Part shown: in pieces, positions 63,350-64,000 of the stretch
Numbering within the stretch: the first letter of the stretch is position 1
Layout of the letters: each line of letters begins with the position of its first letter
Assembly: GCF_022878925.1 (NCBI RefSeq)
Contig: NZ_CP084626.1
Coordinates: forward strand, 2,933,441 to 2,997,440
DNA: 64,000 bases
Reading direction: 5' to 3'
Source of the DNA: Caballeronia sp. TF1N1
Lineage (GTDB): Bacteria; Pseudomonadota; Gammaproteobacteria; Burkholderiales; Burkholderiaceae
Translations under genes and position numbers: made by a program
Notes under the pieces: model-generated
Told to the model about the DNA's origin: nothing
Seen by the model: only the letters and a program-made list of their open reading frames with translations
The model's database searches: none

Positions 63350-64000
63350 ATGAACGATTTCTGGGAACACTGTTCGGCACTGCTGGAGCGTGAACTCACG
63401 CCGCAGCAGTACGTCACGTGGATCAAGCCGCTGGCCCCGGTCGACTTCGATGCCGACGCGAGCACCTTGCGCATAGCCGCTCCCAATCGCTTCAAGCTCG
63501 ACTGGGTGAAGAGCCAGTTCTCGGGACGCATTGCCGATATGGCGCGCGAATACTTCAGCGCGACGATCGACGTCCAGTTCGTACTCGACCCGAAAGCGAC
63601 CGCTCGCAGCGCCATCGGTCAGGCGCCGAACGCCGCGCCGCGGCCGGCGGCCGGCGCGGGTGTCGCCGACGGCGCGCCGCGTCCGCCCGCGCCGGCCGCC
63701 GCACCGCAAGCGCCTTCGGTCGTCGCGCACGCGAACGCTGCCGCGCACGTGAACGCGCTGGCGGCGGAAGCCGCCCAGCAAGCCCAGGCCATGCAGGACG
63801 AACAAGCCGATCTCGACTTGCCGAGCCTCGACGCCAACGAAGCCGCCGCTGGCCGGCGCACGTGGCGTCCGGGCGGCAACCCATCGGCCGGCGGTGAAAC
63901 CGATTCCGCTTACGAACGTTCGAAGCTCAACCCCGTGTTGACCTTCGACAATTTCGTCACCGGTAAGGCGAATCAGCTCGCGCGAGCGGCGGCCATTCAG
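63350..64000 (+). CDS. dnaA: Chromosomal replication initiator protein DnaA (N-terminal part, cut by the window)
   Basis: The initiator that melts the origin. The visible 217 residues begin [28 protein letters not shown] (domain I, binds DnaB and DiaA), continue through a long Ala/Pro-rich domain II (about residues 85-185) and reach [23 protein letters not shown], the start of the AAA+ domain III. The ATPase and DNA-binding parts lie outside the window. Domain II is longer than in E. coli, as in Burkholderia. Confidence 0.98.
   Translation, partial: MNDFWEHCSALLERELTPQQYVTWIKPLAPVDFDADASTLRIAAPNRFKLDWVKSQFSGRIADMAREYFSATIDVQFVLDPKATARSAIGQAPNAAPRPAAGAGVADGAPRPPAPAAAPQAPSVVAHANAAAHVNALAAEAAQQAQAMQDEQADLDLPSLDANEAAAGRRTWRPGGNPSAGGETDSAYERSKLNPVLTFDNFVTGKANQLARAAAIQ

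Overview
The window is about 64 kb of GC-rich (roughly 60-65% by eye) beta-proteobacterial chromosome. Gene content and protein wording point to Burkholderiaceae, most like Paraburkholderia/Caballeronia. The right edge carries the rpmH-rnpA-yidD-yidC-mnmE block next to the start of dnaA, so this is the origin-proximal end of the main chromosome. Species cannot be fixed from sequence reading alone. No CRISPR array, insertion sequence, rRNA operon or complete prophage was seen.

Layout. 0.2-4.7 kb: drug efflux (NodT-type outer-membrane lipoprotein, MarR regulator, EmrB-type MFS pump). 4.7-8.2 kb: lipoprotein, gshA, ada. 8.36-8.46 kb: a compact, previously unlabelled small-RNA candidate with two tandem anti-Shine-Dalgarno motifs. 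8.5-11.2 kb: hslU, hslV, dksA. 11.8-17.8 kb (minus strand): COG0523 metal GTPase, rlmI, xerC, DUF484, dapF, lpxL-type acyltransferase. 17.8-19.3 kb: metK behind a structured leader with a possible coupled leader peptide. 20-27.8 kb: PhyH dioxygenase, MscS channel, aldo/keto reductase, fpr, a cytosolic histidine kinase/response regulator pair, APC permease. 28.2-35.6 kb: an eight-gene operon for a form-II CO-dehydrogenase-like molybdenum hydroxylase (S, L, M subunits plus MoxR, VWA, CoxG, XdhC maturation proteins). 35.7-39.0 kb: two convergent PepSY membrane proteins, one behind a Fur box, then srkA. 39.7-49.9 kb: MFS pumps, dienelactone hydrolase, an orphan LivK-type binding protein, an FMN-binding protein, an H-NS-like protein, a CDF metal exporter, Lrp/AsnC regulator, exonuclease and MBL hydrolase. 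50.5-54.5 kb: rlpA, rsmI, yraN-diaA-dolP-cytochrome c, tRNA-Ala(CGC). 54.6-58.7 kb: yaeQ, LysE exporter, NTF2-like protein, mnmE. 58.7-60.0 kb: two phage-type HTH regulators with three palindromic sites, inserted between mnmE and yidC. 60.1-64 kb: yidC, yidD, rnpA, rpmH, DnaA boxes, dnaA (cut by the window end).

Most of the window is core metabolism and envelope/RNA maintenance. The points most worth a second look are the anti-SD small RNA (8395-8455), the metK leader (17962-18054: a 13-bp hairpin that buries the ribosome-binding site, overlapped by a 28-codon reading frame ending 3 nt before metK), the regulator island between mnmE and yidC, and the pairing of a cysteine-poor DksA with a histidine-rich zinc GTPase. 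All calls rest on reading the sequence and on recall of protein families; no database search was run.
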